In this document: in pieces, positions 1-7,228 of the stretch | Position numbering within the stretch: position 1 is the first letter of the stretch | How the letters are laid out: every line of letters begins with the position of its first letter | DNA from: Candidatus Woesebacteria bacterium RIFCSPLOWO2_01_FULL_39_23 | GTDB taxonomy: Bacteria > Patescibacteriota > Microgenomatia > UBA8517 | Reading direction: 5' to 3' | Assembly: GCA_001793095.1 (NCBI GenBank) | Contig: MGHG01000017.1 | Span: forward strand, 1-47,952 | DNA: 47,952 bases | Notes under the pieces: model-generated | What the model was told of the DNA's origin: nothing | Databases searched by the model: none | The model's input: the letters and a program-made list of their open reading frames with translations, nothing else | Made by a program: the position numbers and the translations under genes

Positions 1-86
1 GTTCCTTACAAAGAATTATTTTGGTTTTATTAAGCACATCCATATTTTACTCTGGAGTGCCGGATTTCTACGGAGAATACAGCGCA

Positions 87-118
87 AATTTGACTGTCGC
101 AGGTCAAATTCTTATACT
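87..118 (+). promoter_or_regulatory. Sigma70-type promoter overlapped by an inverted repeat
   Basis: A -35 box TTGACT (90-95) and a -10 box TATACT (113-118) lie 17 bases apart, close to the consensus. A perfect 8-base inverted repeat, AATTTGAC (87-94) and GTCAAATT (103-110), covers the -35 box and most of the spacer, the usual place for a repressor operator. The -10 box ends 11 bases before the ATG at 130 and no Shine-Dalgarno site lies between, so the mRNA is probably leaderless or nearly so. The operator role is inferred from position. Confidence 0.65.
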
Positions 119-129
119 TACGCATAACT

Positions 130-1698
130 ATGGGCGTTGAAAGACCTCGGGCTACTCTGATTCATCCTGACAGTAGAGGAAACTACGTTCAGTCAACGAT
201 TCCCAGAGAAAATTTGGGAATTGGTTACCTATCCTCGTATCTCCAAGCTAATGGTTTTGAAACTGAAATATACGACGCACGAATGGACAGGGATACCCCT
301 GAGGCCATAGCTCAGGAGATTCTGGAACGGGGTCTTCCTGCGATAGTCGGGCTTTCCTTGATTACTGTTGAGGGGGCAAGCTGGAGTGAAGATTTAGCCA
401 CTATCGTCAAGAAAGAAGGGCGGGGAAAGAATACCCCACATGTTACACTGGGCAATTATTTTCCTACTCTTCAACCAGAAAGGGCCTTAACAACTATTCC
501 TAGCGCTGATTCGGTGGTTCGTGGTGAAGGAGAATTAACCCTGCTTGATTTGGCTACCGGGGTGGTTTCAGGTAAAGATTGGCAAAATACGCAAGGAATT
601 ATTTACAGAGCTGATCAAGGCGTTCGAATAAATCCAAGAAGGGATAAAATACGAGACCTGGATCAGTTGCCGTATCCCGAACACTACGCTGCTAGGTATA
701 AGTTAACTGAATTCGCAATTGAAGGTTCCAGAGGTTGTTACTGTAGATGTTCTTTTTGTGCACTGGATCCCTTTACCGATGCAGATTCTCCTTCAACGAG
801 GTGGAGAGCCAGGACTCCAATAAGTATTGTGGGAGAAATTAAGGATACAAGAGCGAAGTATCCGAATATTGATCTGTACCGCTTTATTGACGCTGATTTT
901 ATCGGAGCTCCCAGGCATGCAGATAGAGTAAAAGAATTTGTTCGTGAGCTAAGGGATAGTCGACAAAACATCGGTTTTATTATTGATTCCAGGTCGAAGG
1001 AAGTAGTTAACGTGCCTAAAGACGTATGGCAAGATTTAAGGGATGTTGGGCTGAAGGAAGTTTATTTGGGTATAGAGACCGCTATTCCAGAGATCAAAAG
1101 GATGATGAGAAAGGGTGGCAGAGTTGAGGATGATAAAAGAGCTGTGGATACTTTGACAGACTTAGGGATTAATGTCCGTTTCGGTTGGATGATGGTTACT
1201 CCCTGGACCAGGGAAGAAGATGTTGAACAGAATGCTCAAGTTCTCCACGATTTGGGTTTTGCAAGGCTCGACAAATACTTTCAAGAAATGAATCTGATAC
1301 CAGGTACTGACGCAATGGAGCTGACTAAAAAAACTGCACAAATATGGCCTGACGCTGGTAATCCTGACTATTTTACTTACGAAGTACCAGCAAGAATTGA
1401 TAACCTGAGGAGGATTGGCAGGACTCTTACGAGGGAACATTTACCGTTTATGGAGAGATTTATGTTTTTACACAGGCAGGTTGAAAAGCAACTGGAAAGG
1501 GATACGACCTTTTCAGGAGCATTCCGAGATAGATTGAATGATCTTAACTTATATTTCTTTTTATCGGTTTTTACTGCCGCAAAAGAGCTTGGAGAAGGTG
1601 TAAGTGCTGAGGGGATTAATGATGCGGCTGCAAACTTAGCAAAAAGCTTTGAACACGAGGTTTTGCAATTGGAGCGGGAAATTGGAGAACAAAAGTAA
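130..1698 (+). CDS. B12-binding-domain radical SAM enzyme
   Basis: 522 residues. The first ~150 residues look like a cobalamin-binding Rossmann domain (start region with GIGYLSSYLQANGFETEIYD). A radical SAM core follows with the CxxxCxxC cluster motif at C203, C207 and C210, within GSRGCYCRCSFC. Family members use a [4Fe-4S] cluster and SAM to make a 5'-deoxyadenosyl radical; many with a B12 domain methylate unreactive carbons or rearrange rings. The substrate cannot be read from the sequence. It is the first gene of a run with 2-base gaps to the next two genes, so it very likely shares one mRNA with a second radical SAM enzyme and an NDK-like protein. Confidence 0.85.
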   Translation: MGVERPRATLIHPDSRGNYVQSTIPRENLGIGYLSSYLQANGFETEIYDARMDRDTPEAIAQEILERGLPAIVGLSLITVEGASWSEDLATIVKKEGRGKNTPHVTLGNYFPTLQPERALTTIPSADSVVRGEGELTLLDLATGVVSGKDWQNTQGIIYRADQGVRINPRRDKIRDLDQLPYPEHYAARYKLTEFAIEGSRGCYCRCSFCALDPFTDADSPSTRWRARTPISIVGEIKDTRAKYPNIDLYRFIDADFIGAPRHADRVKEFVRELRDSRQNIGFIIDSRSKEVVNVPKDVWQDLRDVGLKEVYLGIETAIPEIKRMMRKGGRVEDDKRAVDTLTDLGINVRFGWMMVTPWTREEDVEQNAQVLHDLGFARLDKYFQEMNLIPGTDAMELTKKTAQIWPDAGNPDYFTYEVPARIDNLRRIGRTLTREHLPFMERFMFLHRQVEKQLERDTTFSGAFRDRLNDLNLYFFLSVFTAAKELGEGVSAEGINDAAANLAKSFEHEVLQLEREIGEQK

Positions 1699-1700
1699 AT

Positions 1701-2894
1701 ATGTCAGAGAGATTTGTGTTACGAGACGAAGTTTTTGGCGGGACACTTTACGATAGAAGGCTGTTAAGACATACTTTTTTAACACGAGGAGAAATAGAAA
1801 GAGGTATTAGATCAAATGGTGATGTGGTTGAAAATTATGAGCATTGGCAAGCGGAAACGGGTAATCTGCCAAAAGATATTATTTATTCACCTGTAAGGGT
1901 CTACTTTGAAGCTACAAAAATGTGTAATCTACAATGTAAACACTGCTTTAATTCTTCTGGCTCTAGGGATAAGGATGAATTGACAACACAAGAAGTTTTT
2001 GAGTCGCTTCGTGGTATGAGACAAAATCATGTTTTTGACGTAAGGTTTACGGGCGGAGAGTTTACTTTAAGACCCGATTGGTTTGAAATCTTAGCATTGG
2101 CTAAAGAGCTGGGGTTTGCCGTTTCTTTGAATACGAACTGTGTTTACAGAGACAAGAGTGTGATAGACAGGCTTGCAGAATTAAATCTTGATCAGGTTAC
2201 AACAAGTATCGATGGTTCGAGAGAAAGACACGACGACATAAGAGGAGAGGGAAATTATGATAGGACGATGGAAACATTAAAGGAATTACACAGGAGAGGT
2301 GTAGTTTTGAGAACTAATACAGTGTTGACTGGAGAAAATGATGATGATATGGAAAATGTTATTCAGTCTGTTGGTGAATATATTAGCGAGATGAACTTCT
2401 TTCATATGAGATTAACTGGAAGAGCAAAAGAGATACAAGATGGTGCAATAACCTATAATCGGTTGCGTCAATTTAACGACCGTGCCATTGACATTGTCAG
2501 AAGGTATCCCGACATTAACATTATGTTTGGATCGTATGTTGCACGAATAAATTCAATAAGAATGAATGAACTTGGACTGAAAATAGGTGGACCAGATGGC
2601 TTCACAAGATTTAATTTGACACCCGATGGGTCAATGTATGCTGGTGGATATGCTCCATATATTGATTCTAAATTGAAATTAGGAAATATAAAGGAAGAAA
2701 GTTACAGTATGCTGAATGTCTGGAGATATTCGGAAAAGTTAAATGAATTCAGAGGCTTCAGTAACGAAGTGGTTGCAAGATGCCTGAGTTGTCCTGAACT
2801 TCTTGTTCATTGTGGAGGAATGAATGTTGAGATGGAACTTATAAAGTTAAATTCTATTCAAGGTAAAAATCCTTACTGCATTATGTTTGGATAG
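1701..2894 (+). CDS. SPASM/Twitch-type radical SAM enzyme
   Basis: 397 residues, starting 2 bases after the upstream stop. The radical SAM motif CNLQCKHC sits at C75, C79 and C82, followed by a GGE-type SAM-binding motif (FTGGEFTLR). The C-terminal region has a SPASM-like arrangement with TPDGSMYAGG, LGNI and CLSCPELLVHCGG, which suggests an auxiliary iron-sulfur cluster; the cysteine usually found just after the 'DG' segment is missing here. SPASM enzymes modify peptides, nucleosides or other small substrates. No obvious precursor peptide gene is visible nearby. I see no viperin-type motif (CNYxCGFCFH), so it should not be called viperin. Confidence 0.85.
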   Translation: MSERFVLRDEVFGGTLYDRRLLRHTFLTRGEIERGIRSNGDVVENYEHWQAETGNLPKDIIYSPVRVYFEATKMCNLQCKHCFNSSGSRDKDELTTQEVFESLRGMRQNHVFDVRFTGGEFTLRPDWFEILALAKELGFAVSLNTNCVYRDKSVIDRLAELNLDQVTTSIDGSRERHDDIRGEGNYDRTMETLKELHRRGVVLRTNTVLTGENDDDMENVIQSVGEYISEMNFFHMRLTGRAKEIQDGAITYNRLRQFNDRAIDIVRRYPDINIMFGSYVARINSIRMNELGLKIGGPDGFTRFNLTPDGSMYAGGYAPYIDSKLKLGNIKEESYSMLNVWRYSEKLNEFRGFSNEVVARCLSCPELLVHCGGMNVEMELIKLNSIQGKNPYCIMFG

Positions 2895-2896
2895 AT

Positions 2897-3673
2897 ATGG
2901 TATGCGAGCGCTGCGACGGTAAATCGGTATTTTTAAAACAACAAGCATTAGCTATTCTAGAGCAAAAAGGTCTTGAACCATCCGTGTTTGTTCGGGCAGA
3001 TTCAAGGACCCGCCTAGAACTTATCAGAGAACATTTCCATCTTGACGAGGTGTCTTCTATCGATACTCGAGAGATACTCCCCAATGCACCAAAGAACTTG
3101 GGATTGATAATAATCAAACCAGAAATGGTGCAGGCACAGTGTGTAATGGAACAATATTTGACAGGTCAAATTGGGGTAAAAATATTGTCTTCAACTGATT
3201 TTATCTATAAACCTCAAGAGTATTGGGCACTCCACGGTGCGGCACTTGCGGATTATCATGATCTGTTTCCCCATGGAGCACTTTTGTTTCTATTATTTGT
3301 GACAGCCCCTTCAAGGTTGGTTACTTTTGAACATTTTACGGCTTTGGAATACCAGGAAATTTTACGAAAGAAACACTCTGGTGTAAATGTTGAACCTCTC
3401 AGAGAGGGTGATGACTTGCAAGCTATCTTTACTAAATATTTTGTAAGAGGAGGACCAGATTCTATAAGAAAAACTGTGTGCGGACCAGAAATAGCAAGAA
3501 CTGGTCTTTTGTCTATGGATTCCAATTCATGTCCAGCAATATGTTGGGATTTTACTGGTTCATTTGGACAGAGAACAACAGATCAAAATGCAAGAACGTT
3601 TAATGGTATTCACAGCCCCAGGGATAGAAGTGAACTTTTGTTAGATCTTTCAGTTTTAAAACGCCTGTTGTAG
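2897..3673 (+). CDS. Divergent nucleoside diphosphate kinase-like protein
   Basis: 258 residues; ATG 2 bases after the upstream stop. The N-terminal ~65 residues hold a CxxC (MVCERCDG) and match nothing I recognise. From residue ~68 the protein follows the NDK fold: LGLIIIKPE with the phosphate-binding lysine K74, SIRKTVCG in the position of the GTIRGDF segment, and FNGIHSPRD near the C-terminus, where N236 and H239 match the NxxH active-site asparagine and phosphohistidine. The GSD that normally follows the histidine is SPR instead, and the middle is longer than in the ~140-residue family, so the substrate may not be an ordinary NDP. Its position behind two radical SAM genes suggests it phosphorylates their product or substrate; this is inference. 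Confidence 0.6.
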   Translation: MVCERCDGKSVFLKQQALAILEQKGLEPSVFVRADSRTRLELIREHFHLDEVSSIDTREILPNAPKNLGLIIIKPEMVQAQCVMEQYLTGQIGVKILSSTDFIYKPQEYWALHGAALADYHDLFPHGALLFLLFVTAPSRLVTFEHFTALEYQEILRKKHSGVNVEPLREGDDLQAIFTKYFVRGGPDSIRKTVCGPEIARTGLLSMDSNSCPAICWDFTGSFGQRTTDQNARTFNGIHSPRDRSELLLDLSVLKRLL

Positions 3674-3682
3674 CATAATTGT

Positions 3683-4180
3683 ATGAATAAATTAGTTCAA
3701 ACAAAGAAATTGTCGTACAGAGATAATGTTTCCTGTATTGTATTTAAAGGGGACAAATTTTTATTAGTTCAACAGATTAAATGGCCTGAAAATTTTTGGA
3801 AATTTCCTCAAGGAGGAGTTAATGGTGGAGAAACAGAAGAGCAGGCCGCCAAGCGGGAACTTTTAGAAGAGCTGGGTACTAACAAATTTAGATTTATAGG
3901 GAAGAGCATTCAGATAAACAAGTATGATTGGGATGATGAATCCGTTAAGCTGGCTGGTCATAGATGGCGTGGTCAGATTCAGAAATTTTTTCTGGTTGAA
4001 TGTTTGGGAGATGATAGGGATATAAAATTAAATGCTAATGAACTTCGTCGGTATAAATGGGTAAAGCTTAAAAATTTATTCGTCCACATAGATCACAACA
4101 ACAAAAATTATACTAATTATAAAAGCTCTATTGAAAAAATACTTCAGGAGTTTAATGATTGCTTTACTCAGAATGCCTAA
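3683..4180 (+). CDS. Nudix hydrolase, RppH/Ap4A-hydrolase-like
   Basis: 165 residues. A complete Nudix box (G-x5-E-x7-RE-x2-EE-x-G) spans residues ~44-66, with GGVNGGETEEQAAKRELLEE and preceding FWKFPQGG, which is the form seen in RppH and dinucleoside-polyphosphate hydrolases. The family hydrolyses a nucleoside diphosphate linked to another group, with Mg2+ bound by the box glutamates. It lies 9 bases after the NDK-like gene in the same direction and its 3' end overlaps the following methyltransferase gene. It may remove or process nucleotides for the cluster, or decap RNA; the sequence alone does not decide. Confidence 0.8.
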   Translation: MNKLVQTKKLSYRDNVSCIVFKGDKFLLVQQIKWPENFWKFPQGGVNGGETEEQAAKRELLEELGTNKFRFIGKSIQINKYDWDDESVKLAGHRWRGQIQKFFLVECLGDDRDIKLNANELRRYKWVKLKNLFVHIDHNNKNYTNYKSSIEKILQEFNDCFTQNA

Positions 4181-4787
4181 AGCCAAATTGACATTTAACT
4201 ACCTGAAACACACAAGCACAAATCCAGTTAGAAAGTGGACAATTAACTCGCTTTACAAGTCAATTTTCGAAATGTTAAAGAACATTAGCATTTCTTCTGT
4301 TTTGGATGCAGGTGGGGGTGAGGGGTTTACTTTGGATCGTTTTAAAAAAGCCAATATAGGTGAAAAGCTTGTATGTATCGACAACTCTCAAGAGGCAATT
4401 TCTCTTGGAAAGGAAATATTCTCTAATTTGGATTTAAGAATTGGAGATATTTACAAGTTGTCTTTCAGAGACAAAACCTTCGATTTAGTTATTTGTACTG
4501 AAGTTTTGGAGCACCTCACAACTCCTAGAAAGGCATTGAAGGAGATGATTAGGGTGTCAAAGAAATATTTGATTTTGTCGGTACCGAATGAGCCTATATT
4601 CAGTCTGAAAAACCTTGTAATTGGTCGAAATATTACTCGGTTTGGAAGTAGCAAGGGACATATTAATTGGTGGACAGCGAGGGCATTTGAGAAATTTGTT
4701 AAAAAGGAGAATGTAAAAATATTAAAAAGCAAACACCCCTTTCCATTTACGGTAGTTTTATTGAAGAAACTGAACTTTAAGAGCTAA
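4155..4787 (+). CDS. Class I SAM-dependent methyltransferase
   Basis: 210 residues from the ATG at 4155; a TTG at 4131 would give eight more. I prefer the ATG because AGGAG at 4146-4150 is a ribosome-binding site with suitable spacing. Motif I is VLDAGGGEGFTLDRF, the acidic loop follows as VCIDNSQEA, and VICTEVLEHL is the post-motif characteristic of the Methyltransf_11 type group. It overlaps the Nudix gene by 26 bases, so translation is probably coupled. It ends the co-directional cluster; the next two genes face the other way. The substrate is unknown, but small-molecule methylation in the same pathway as the radical SAM enzymes is a fair guess. Confidence 0.75.
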   Translation: MIALLRMPKAKLTFNYLKHTSTNPVRKWTINSLYKSIFEMLKNISISSVLDAGGGEGFTLDRFKKANIGEKLVCIDNSQEAISLGKEIFSNLDLRIGDIYKLSFRDKTFDLVICTEVLEHLTTPRKALKEMIRVSKKYLILSVPNEPIFSLKNLVIGRNITRFGSSKGHINWWTARAFEKFVKKENVKILKSKHPFPFTVVLLKKLNFKS

Positions 4788-4831
4788 AATCCGCGCAGAT
4801 TTAGACTTAATCAAGTATTTGTTATTAATAA

Positions 4832-5290
4832 TTAGTCTATTTCGCCCAGATATGAAGTTGGGAATTTAAATCCGTTCTTATGGTCTTTTATTAAAACTGT
4901 TACTAGTTTTTTAGGTCTGATGTCCAAGTTTTTTAGTTTATTAATATCAACCCATGTTTGCCAATGATTTCCATTGAACTCTTTATCTAAAACTCCCTCG
5001 ACTTCATTAAACTTATCGATGTCGCCTTTTATATATAACTCAAGACTGTGATCGTTAATTTCAGGTTTAATGTAGTCTCTTATATAAAGTATTTTTTCAA
5101 ATTTGAAATTAGCCTTACATTCTTCCTGTACCTCTCTGATGCACGCTTCTTTAATTGTTTCACCATATTCCATTTTGCCACCGATGAAAAAGTAAAAGTT
5201 TTCATCTTTGACGTAGGACATTAAGACCTTTCCTTTTTTGATGATAATAAGCCTTACTCTTGGTTTAATTTTATTATTAATATCATTCAT
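4832..5290 (-). CDS. Nudix hydrolase
   Basis: 152 residues from the ATG at 5290; a TTG at 5326 would add 12 residues and overlap the upstream gene. The Nudix box spans residues ~37-59 (GGKMEYGETIKEACIREVQEE), with the RE and EE pairs intact. The region before the box (VRLIIIKKGKVLMSYVKDENFYFFIGGKM) fits the general MutT-like fold. It is the second gene of a two-gene minus-strand unit, convergent with the methyltransferase gene across 44 bases. The substrate cannot be assigned; nucleotide sanitation or processing is the family role. Confidence 0.8.
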   Translation of the reverse strand: MNDINNKIKPRVRLIIIKKGKVLMSYVKDENFYFFIGGKMEYGETIKEACIREVQEECKANFKFEKILYIRDYIKPEINDHSLELYIKGDIDKFNEVEGVLDKEFNGNHWQTWVDINKLKNLDIRPKKLVTVLIKDHKNGFKFPTSYLGEID

Positions 5291-5294
5291 CTTA

Positions 5295-5528
5295 TTAAGA
5301 AAATCTTGGATCACAGTCTCTTTCAATTTCTTTTAGTTGTTGATCAGTTCTAATTGCCTTTAAGGCTTCTGATGGGGTTACTGCTGCAATTGGAATTAAT
5401 CCTTGACTTGCCCGTTCAGCAATTAATCTGTCGAATTTGGCAGTATCTGGAAGTATGTCCCACGCCAAACTTCCATCTTCTGCATTCCGAAACAAAATTG
5501 CCCGAGAACCACGTAAACTTTCAATCAT
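5295..5528 (-). CDS. Small protein of unknown function
   Basis: 77 residues from the ATG at 5528; a GTG at 5555 would add nine. I do not recognise a family. The protein is soluble and mixed in composition (IESLRGSRAILFRN, then PDTAKFDRLIAERASQGLIP and a charged C-terminus), with no signal peptide or membrane segment. Its stop is 4 bases before the start of the downstream Nudix gene, so the two are very likely one transcript. It could be a regulator or partner of that Nudix protein, but nothing in the sequence shows this. Confidence 0.5.
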   Translation of the reverse strand: MIESLRGSRAILFRNAEDGSLAWDILPDTAKFDRLIAERASQGLIPIAAVTPSEALKAIRTDQQLKEIERDCDPRFS

Positions 5529-5617
5529 ACTAATATTATTTACGAATTGTAACACAGGAATTTATTATTCCAAAATGATGTATTGAAGGCATAGACGGCC
5601 CAAGCCGAGTCTCAACA

Positions 5618-6016
5618 ATGATCATGTTATCTAGCGCTAAAGGTATTGATTAACACATGTCATTGCGTTTGTTGGAAACTGATAAGCTCGTGGGAAATAA
5701 AGAGAAAGCAGAAGGTTCTAAGTCAATTCAGACAAGAGTCCAAAAAGCCAGAGATATGCAAATTAAACGCTTTAAAGGTAGTAAATTTAAGTCAAACAGT
5801 GAGATGAGTTCAAAGGCAATTAAAGAATTCTGCAAATTATCTCCGGAATGTTATGCAATTCTTCGAAGTGCAGTTGCGTCAATGAACTTAACTGCCCGTT
5901 CTTACCATAAAGTTATTAAAGTTGCTCGAACAATTGCAGACTTGGAAGGTGTGGAAGTTATAACTACTACTCACATCGCCGAAGCACTTCAATATAGGCC
6001 GAAAGAAGAGGATTAA
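5618..6016 (+). pseudogene. comM: comM (YifB) 3'-terminal remnant
   Basis: The open frame at 5657-6016 (119 residues) is only the Mg-chelatase C-terminal domain of the ComM/YifB AAA+ protein: SIQTRVQKARDMQ, LTARSYHKVIKVARTIADLE and HIAEALQYR are hallmark segments. Intact ComM is ~500 residues and acts as a helicase in natural transformation. Homology continues upstream in frame across a TAA at 5651-5653 (GID-stop-HMSLRLLETDKL matches the usual RIDIHxxVxxLExxKL), so this is a truncated gene with an internal stop, not a small protein. The Walker A part is absent from the window. Two further copies of the last ~15-28 codons occur at 7142-7228 and 9840-9893. Confidence 0.75.
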
Positions 6017-6062
6017 TTTTCAAGTTTTGGATTATCTTAATCACTCCAGTTATAATCAAGAA

Positions 6063-6632
6063 ATGAAAAGCGTTTATTTTGCTACATCAAATTCCTGGAA
6101 ATTTAATTTGGCGAAAAGATTTTTTGAAAAACAAGGAATTGCGTTAAAGCAGTTCGATATAGATGTTCCGGAATCAAGAAGCGAGGAGGGAGAGATAATT
6201 GCCAAAGAAAAAGCTAACTTTGCCTTTGCAAAATTAAGAAAACCTTTATTTGTCCTGGATGGTTCCTTTCAAGTGCGAACTTTGAATAATTTCCCAAAAA
6301 CTTTTATAAAAATGTTTGATAAATACATTGGTGCGGAGGGATTATTAAAGTTGGTGCAGGATAAAGTAGATAGATATTGGGAATTATTAAACATACTTTG
6401 TTATAAAGATAATAAAAATGAAAAAGTATTTATCGGTGTCCAAAAAGGACAAGTAGTAAAAAAACTTACTCATAATAAAAAGGGGCTAATTAGAGACTTT
6501 GATAGGGTATTAGTTCCTGACGGATATGATAAGACCTTTGCGGAATTTAAGGATGAAGAAATTAAAGAATACGACAATAATGTCTGGCCGGAAGTTTTTG
6601 ACAAATTTATAGATTGGTACAAACAAAGATAA
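6063..6632 (+). CDS. HAM1/RdgB-like non-canonical NTP pyrophosphatase
   Basis: 189 residues from the ATG at 6063; a TTG at 6027 is possible but lacks a better signal. The N-terminus VYFATSNSWKFNLAKRFF matches the HAM1 signature (FATxNxxK), and the acidic centre FVLDGSFQV sits where the family binds metal; GYDKTFAEF matches the late segment before the conserved C-terminal helix. The family hydrolyses ITP, XTP and related NTPs to NMP and PPi, keeping altered purines out of DNA and RNA. The middle (RTLNNFPKTFIKMFDKYIG) is divergent, so the base specificity may differ. Its stop abuts the ATG of the next Nudix gene, a clear operon. Confidence 0.72.
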   Translation: MKSVYFATSNSWKFNLAKRFFEKQGIALKQFDIDVPESRSEEGEIIAKEKANFAFAKLRKPLFVLDGSFQVRTLNNFPKTFIKMFDKYIGAEGLLKLVQDKVDRYWELLNILCYKDNKNEKVFIGVQKGQVVKKLTHNKKGLIRDFDRVLVPDGYDKTFAEFKDEEIKEYDNNVWPEVFDKFIDWYKQR

Positions 6633-7064
6633 ATGAAAACAGTAATTCAAAAAATAATTGTCGCGGGGATTATTATATCTGGAGGAAAAGTTTTAATCAT
6701 CCAAAGAAGCTCGGATGAGGAAGTATTTCCTAATATTTGGGAAATACCCAGCGGAAAAAGAGAGTTTTTCGAAAAGTCCCAGGATGCTATTGTTCGTGAA
6801 GTTAAAGAAGAAACCGGAATTGATATTGAAGTTCTAATTCCTGTTGGCGTTTTTGAGTTTAAAGTTGAAAAAGAAAATGAAACAAGAGATTCGACCCAAA
6901 TATCTTTTCTTTGTAAACCAATAGGTAGCGTGGAAGTAAAATTAAGCGAAGAGCATCAAAATTTTGCGTGGGTTAAGGAAAACGAAATTGGTAAATATAA
7001 TTTAAGTGATGATATCAAAAAAATTGTTACGGAAACTTTCAATTTAGTAAATAAAGGTAATTAA
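6633..7064 (+). CDS. Nudix hydrolase, MutT-like
   Basis: 143 residues; the ATG follows the upstream TAA with no gap, so translation is coupled to the HAM1-like gene. The Nudix box lies at residues ~41-63 (GKREFFEKSQDAIVREVKEE followed by TG), and the preceding segment VLIIQRSSDEEVFPNIWEIPSG is typical of 8-oxo-dGTP-type MutT proteins. With HAM1 it would form a two-gene nucleotide-pool cleaning unit. It is the third Nudix gene in 3.4 kb. No promoter is obvious between the comM remnant and this pair apart from AT-rich DNA. Confidence 0.8.
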   Translation: MKTVIQKIIVAGIIISGGKVLIIQRSSDEEVFPNIWEIPSGKREFFEKSQDAIVREVKEETGIDIEVLIPVGVFEFKVEKENETRDSTQISFLCKPIGSVEVKLSEEHQNFAWVKENEIGKYNLSDDIKKIVTETFNLVNKGN

Positions 7065-7081
7065 TAAATTTCTTGAATCTG

Positions 7082-7134
7082 TATAAAGACTGCTCTATCG
7101 CTATATAACAATAGAGCAAGTTGAGGCTAAATAG
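7082..7134 (+). repeat. 53-bp perfect direct repeat, left copy
   Basis: Identical over all 53 bases to 11027-11079 in the same orientation. It contains an 8-base inverted repeat, TGCTCTAT and ATAGAGCA, around a 12-base loop, then GTTGAGGCTAAATAG. The copies bound a 3.9-kb segment holding two comM tail relics, the esterase/LPG-synthase pair and a membrane protein. It could be an attachment-like site, a small mobile element or a small RNA; no poly-T tract follows the hairpin, so a simple terminator is unlikely. Confidence 0.85.
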
Positions 7135-7141
7135 GTACTAG

Positions 7142-7228
7142 TTATTTAATTTGGGAGGAATTATAGAAATATCCACCACCCACATAGCCGAGGTACTCCA
7201 GTATAGATCAAAGGAATCAGAATTCTAA
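7142..7228 (+). pseudogene. Second comM 3'-end relic
   Basis: In frame this stretch reads LFNLGGIIEISTTHIAEVLQ then YRSKESEF and a stop. It aligns along 28 columns with the end of the larger comM remnant (IADLEGVEVITTTHIAEALQ then YRPKEED and a stop) but differs at many positions, so it is a diverged relative rather than a fresh duplicate. An in-frame TAG precedes it. It lies 7 bases after the left 53-bp repeat, and its end overlaps the 3' end of the opposing esterase gene. Confidence 0.7.

Noticed and set aside
1701-2894. Viperin-like antiviral radical SAM enzyme
   Set aside because: The nucleotide-kinase neighbour suggested it, but the cluster motif is CNLQCKHC rather than the viperin form and the C-terminus is SPASM-like.
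5657-6016. Functional small gene rather than comM remnant
   Set aside because: Similarity continues upstream through an in-frame stop and the piece is just the C-terminal domain of a much longer protein.
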